Assembly: GCF_000344805.1 (NCBI RefSeq)
Contig: NC_020453.1
Span: 2,170,001 to 2,234,000 of the forward strand
Source: Bradyrhizobium oligotrophicum S58
GTDB taxonomy: Bacteria > Pseudomonadota > Alphaproteobacteria > Rhizobiales > Xanthobacteraceae
Length of the DNA stretch: 64,000 bases
Direction of reading: 5' to 3'
Numbering within the stretch: the first letter of the stretch is position 1; each line of letters starts with the position of its first letter. The position numbers and the translations under genes are program-made. Below the pieces are notes generated by a model that was not told the origin of the DNA, made no database searches, and was given only the letters and a program-made list of their open reading frames with translations. This document shows, piece by piece, positions 61,171 to 64,000 of the stretch.

Positions 61171-62988
61171 ATGACCGTCGAAGTCACCCGCCTGAAGGCC
61201 GACAAACGTCCCGCCGCGATCCGCGTCGTGATCCCGTTCGTGACCCGCCACTGGCTGAAGCAGCCGCGCATGACCCTCGGCATCGCCGTGGCGTTGCTCG
61301 GCGCCACAGCCGCCGACCTGTTCATGCCGCTATTCTCCGGCCGGCTGGTCGATGCGCTGACGCTCGGCCCGGCAAATGTCGATGCCCGGCACGCCGCGCT
61401 GATCTCGTTCGGCGCCATCGTCGCGCTGGGCTTCGCCTCGATCGTGCTGCGGCTGTGGGGGCTGCAGCTGATCGTGCCGTTCACCCTGCGCATCATGTCC
61501 GATGTCGCGCGAGATGCCTTCGTGCGCGTGCAGCGCTTCTCGACCGACTGGCACGCCAACAGCTTCGCCGGCTCGACCGTGCGCAAGATCACCCGGGGCA
61601 TGTGGGCGCTCGACCTCTACAACGACACCATCCTGCTGGCGCTGCTGCCGTCGCTGTCGGTGCTGCTGGGCTCGATGGTGCTGCTCGGCCTGCATTGGGG
61701 CGCGCTGGGCGGCGTCATCGCAGTCGGCGCGGTGCTGTATGTCTCCATGACGGTCGCGTTTTCGACCCGCTACATCGCGCCGGCGGCGCGCATCTCCAAC
61801 GCCTGGGACACCAAGGTCGGCGGCACGCTCGCGGATGCACTGAGCTGCAACTCCGTCGTGAAGTCGTTCGGCGCCGAGGCGCGCGAGGACTTCAGGCTGA
61901 TGCGCGTCGTCAGCCGCTGGTCCCGGCGCGTCAACCGCACCTGGCTGCGCTACAACACCACGGCCGCGGTGCAGCTCGGCGTGCTCCTGTGCCTGCGTTC
62001 GTCGGTGATCGGCGGCGCCGTGCTGCTGTGGATGGCGGGCAAGGCCTCGCCGGGCGACGTCACCTATGTGCTGACCAGCTACTACGTGATCCATGCTTAC
62101 CTGCGCGACGTCGGCATGCACATCAACAACCTGCAGCGCGCGGTCAACGACATGGACGAGCTGGTCGCGATCCACAGCGAGCCGATCGGCATCGTCGATG
62201 CCGAAGGTGCCAAGCCGATCGCAGTGACCGGCGGGCACATCGTGTTCGATGCGGTGACGTTCCACTATGGCGGCCATCGCACCCCGCTCTACGACCGGCT
62301 GTCGGTGGACATCCGGCCGGGCGAGCGGATCGGCCTCGTCGGGCGCTCCGGCTCCGGCAAGACGACCTTCGTCAAGCTGGTGCAGCGGCTCTATGACGTG
62401 ACCGATGGGCGGATTCTGATCGACGGTCAGGACATCGCGCGGGTGACGCAGGACTCGCTGCGCAGCCAGATCGCGATCGTGCAGCAGGAGCCGATCCTGT
62501 TCCACCGCTCGCTGGCGGAGAACATCGCCTATGGCCGGCCGGGTGCCAGCCAGGCCGCGATCGAGCAGGCTGCGCGGCTTGCCAACGCGCATGAGTTCAT
62601 CACGCGCCTGCCGAAGGGCTACGGCACGCTGGTTGGCGAACGCGGCGTCAAATTGTCCGGGGGCGAACGGCAGCGGGTGGCGCTGGCGCGGGCCTTCCTG
62701 GCGGACGCACGCGTGCTGATCCTGGACGAGGCGACGTCGAGCCTGGATTCGGAGTCGGAGGCGCTGATCCAGGAGGCGATGGAGCGGCTGATGAAGGGCA
62801 GGACGGCGATCGTGATCGCGCATCGTCTGGCGACCGTGCGCAGCCTCGACCGCATCCTGGTGTTCGACCGCGGCCGCATCGTCGAGCAGGGCAGCCACGC
62901 CGCGCTGGTCGGCAAATCGGGCGGGCTCTATCGCAGCCTGTTCGAGCGGCAGGCGATCGAGTTCGGCCAGCTCTCGGCGGCAGGATGA
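61171..62988 (+). CDS. ABC exporter, fused permease-ATPase (MsbA/ABCB-like)
   Basis: The 605-residue product has an N-terminal six-helix membrane domain (about 30-330; MTLGIAVALLGATAADLFMPLFSGRLVDAL at the start) and a C-terminal ATPase. Walker A is GRSGSGKTT, the Q-loop QIAIVQQEP, the signature LSGGERQR, Walker B VLILDEATSSLDSESE and the H-switch AHRLATV. It would act as a homodimer that exports lipids, peptides or drugs. Its substrate is not indicated by neighbours, unless the small peptide frame just upstream is real. Confidence 0.92.
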   Translation: MTVEVTRLKADKRPAAIRVVIPFVTRHWLKQPRMTLGIAVALLGATAADLFMPLFSGRLVDALTLGPANVDARHAALISFGAIVALGFASIVLRLWGLQLIVPFTLRIMSDVARDAFVRVQRFSTDWHANSFAGSTVRKITRGMWALDLYNDTILLALLPSLSVLLGSMVLLGLHWGALGGVIAVGAVLYVSMTVAFSTRYIAPAARISNAWDTKVGGTLADALSCNSVVKSFGAEAREDFRLMRVVSRWSRRVNRTWLRYNTTAAVQLGVLLCLRSSVIGGAVLLWMAGKASPGDVTYVLTSYYVIHAYLRDVGMHINNLQRAVNDMDELVAIHSEPIGIVDAEGAKPIAVTGGHIVFDAVTFHYGGHRTPLYDRLSVDIRPGERIGLVGRSGSGKTTFVKLVQRLYDVTDGRILIDGQDIARVTQDSLRSQIAIVQQEPILFHRSLAENIAYGRPGASQAAIEQAARLANAHEFITRLPKGYGTLVGERGVKLSGGERQRVALARAFLADARVLILDEATSSLDSESEALIQEAMERLMKGRTAIVIAHRLATVRSLDRILVFDRGRIVEQGSHAALVGKSGGLYRSLFERQAIEFGQLSAAG

Positions 62989-62998
62989 TCAAAATGGT

Positions 62999-63031
62999 GA
63001 GGGGCCCGGCGCTGTCGGCGCCGAGCCCCTC
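62999..63031 (-). terminator. Probable terminator of rnpB
   Basis: GAGGGGC and GCCCCTC pair as outer arms, and GGCGC and GCGCC pair inside, forming a long hairpin. Read on the minus strand it follows the 3' end of rnpB and is succeeded by CACCATTTTG, giving a short T-run. It also lies just beyond the stop of the ABC exporter gene on the plus strand, so it could serve both. Confidence 0.6.
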
Positions 63032-63035
63032 ATGA

Positions 63036-63480
63036 ACATATCAGCCGGCCTGTAAGCCGGGTTCTGTAGGGCACCGCCACGCTTGCGCATGACGATACGC
63101 GACGGCCATTCCTCTGGGATCGCGCTTGCGCGAGACCTCGGGCAACCTACCCGGACGGCGAGCCTGACATCGCTCCCGCGGACGTCATCGCCTGGCGGTC
63201 GTCTGCCTGGGGCGATTGTCTCCGCGTGGCCGTCCCTATTCGGTTTTGCTCCCGGTGGGGTTTACCATGCCGGTTCCGTTGCCGGCCCCGCGGTGCGCTC
63301 TTACCGCACCTTTTCACCCTTACTGCCTCCCTTGCGGGAGGAAGCGGTTCGTTCTCTGTGGCACTGTCCCTGGGGTCGCCCCCGCCGGACGTTATCCGGC
63401 ACCGCATGTCGATGGAGCCCGGACTTTCCTCCCCGGCGGCCTTTCGGCACCTGCCGGAGCGGCCGTCCGGCCGACTGATG
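63036..63480 (-). ncRNA. rnpB: RNase P RNA, bacterial class A
   Basis: On the minus strand the sequence shows the diagnostic blocks of RNase P RNA. The 5' part contains GGGGAGGAAAGTCCGGGCTCC. The central part contains CCAGGGACAGTGCCACAGAG, then GGTGAAAAGGTGCGGTAAGAG. The 3' part contains AGAACCCGGCTTACAGGCCGGCTG, which pairs with CAGTCGGCCGG near 63470 to form P1. RNase P RNA with RnpA protein trims tRNA 5' leaders. Ends are approximate, judged from the P1 helix. It is convergent with the ABC exporter gene. Confidence 0.96.
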
Positions 63481-63618
63481 GAGCCTGAATGGGACCTCCG
63501 GCGCGGCACGTCAAGCCATCGATGCGCCAGCGAAAAATATTATGCTCATCGTGTCGTTCCCCGGACGCGCCGTTCGACTGGATGTCGGCGACCCAGCCGA
63601 ACGCAAGGAGCAAATCCC

Positions 63619-63972
63619 ATGCAATATCTGTTGATGATCTATCAGAACGAGGTCGAATACGCGAAGCGTGACAAGAACACCGAGCAGGCGATGCTGGCCG
63701 AGTACCAGACCTTCACCCAGTCGATCATCGCGAGCGGCAATTACAAGGGCGGCGACCGGCTGCAGCCGACCACGACGGCGACGACGGTGCGGGTTCGTGA
63801 CGGCAAGATGCTGACCACGGACGGCCCCTTCGCCGAAACCCGCGAACAGCTCGGCGGCTATTACATGATCGAGGCCAAGAATCTCGACGAGGCGATCGGC
63901 ATTGCTGCCCGGATTCCGGGCGCCCGTATCGGCTCGATCGAGGTGCGGCCGATCTGGCAGTACGATCATTGA
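63619..63972 (+). CDS. YCII-related (DGPF domain) protein
   Basis: The 117-residue product is a complete DGPF/YCII protein: MQYLLMIYQNEVEYA at the start, then GDRLQPTTTATTVRVRDGKMLTTDGPFAETREQLGGYYMIEAKNLDEAIGIAARIPGARIGSIEVRPIW. The DGPFAE motif gives the family its name. These small ferredoxin-like alpha-beta proteins are often encoded beside ECF sigma factors (SigJ-like); the sequence ends before showing whether one follows. AAGGAG precedes the ATG at 63619 by 8 bases. Confidence 0.93.
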   Translation: MQYLLMIYQNEVEYAKRDKNTEQAMLAEYQTFTQSIIASGNYKGGDRLQPTTTATTVRVRDGKMLTTDGPFAETREQLGGYYMIEAKNLDEAIGIAARIPGARIGSIEVRPIWQYDH

Positions 63973-64000
63973 GGCGGCCGGCGCTACGGGCCTGCGAAAA

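Noticed and set aside
63226..63618. Upstream extension of the YCII-domain protein
   Set aside because: It runs antisense through rnpB; the ribosome site and family length place the start at 63619.

Overview
The window is GC-rich alphaproteobacterial chromosome, most likely Bradyrhizobium or a close relative. This rests on the gene families (phosphatidylethanolamine N-methyltransferase, a TPP-riboswitch thiO-S-G-E-C operon, YkuD transpeptidase, extensin-like protein, NodT-type outer membrane factor), a class A RNase P RNA, and many palindromic intergenic repeats of the kind that fill Bradyrhizobium genomes. The assignment is an inference; no 16S gene is present. No tRNA, CRISPR array, integrase or transposase was seen.

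1-8.2 kb: small secreted proteins, including a tandem duplicate pair, a Mug-like DNA glycosylase, a glutathione S-transferase, an OafA-type acyltransferase and a RidA protein. A compositionally distinct two-gene unit follows (6449-8219): an SMC/ABC-like AAA ATPase overlapping a TOPRIM-like protein. It resembles ATPase-TOPRIM anti-phage systems and is the best candidate for an undescribed system here. 8.3-13.7 kb: the thiamine operon thiO-thiS-thiG-thiE-thiC on the minus strand, headed by a TPP riboswitch that contains the thiO ribosome-binding site; repeats have inserted between its genes.

13.7-24.4 kb: cell-envelope and signalling genes (lytic transglycosylase, multi-spanning membrane protein, zinc-ribbon protein, PRC-barrel protein, an OmpR-type two-component system, an orphan branched-chain amino acid binding protein, a DUF4403 protein, an L,D-transpeptidase). 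24.7-30.2 kb: a lipid-related neighbourhood (GT4-type glycosyltransferase, PmtA-like methyltransferase, Mpo1/DUF962-like membrane protein, membrane-anchored class III aminotransferase, phosphatidylserine decarboxylase). 30.3-37.2 kb: Nudix hydrolase, a three-subunit PaoABC-like molybdenum aldehyde oxidoreductase, an EamA transporter and a lipoprotein.

37.5-44.6 kb: a NodT-MacA-MacB tripartite efflux operon divergent from its probable two-component regulator. 44.7-48 kb: DUF2147 and extensin-like proteins and a very small membrane protein. 48-51.1 kb: a TonB-dependent receptor divergent from nikR, with a perfect NikR box between them; this NikR carries a histidine-rich tail, so the locus is probably nickel uptake. 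51.2-56 kb: an orphan LpxD, a degenerate gene, an AI-2E-type exporter with a long soluble extension and a DUF2867 protein. 56.9-60.9 kb: a TetR regulator with twin palindromic operators and an EmrAB-type efflux pair. 60.9-64 kb: a tiny ORF, an ABC exporter, rnpB on the minus strand and a YCII/DGPF-domain protein.
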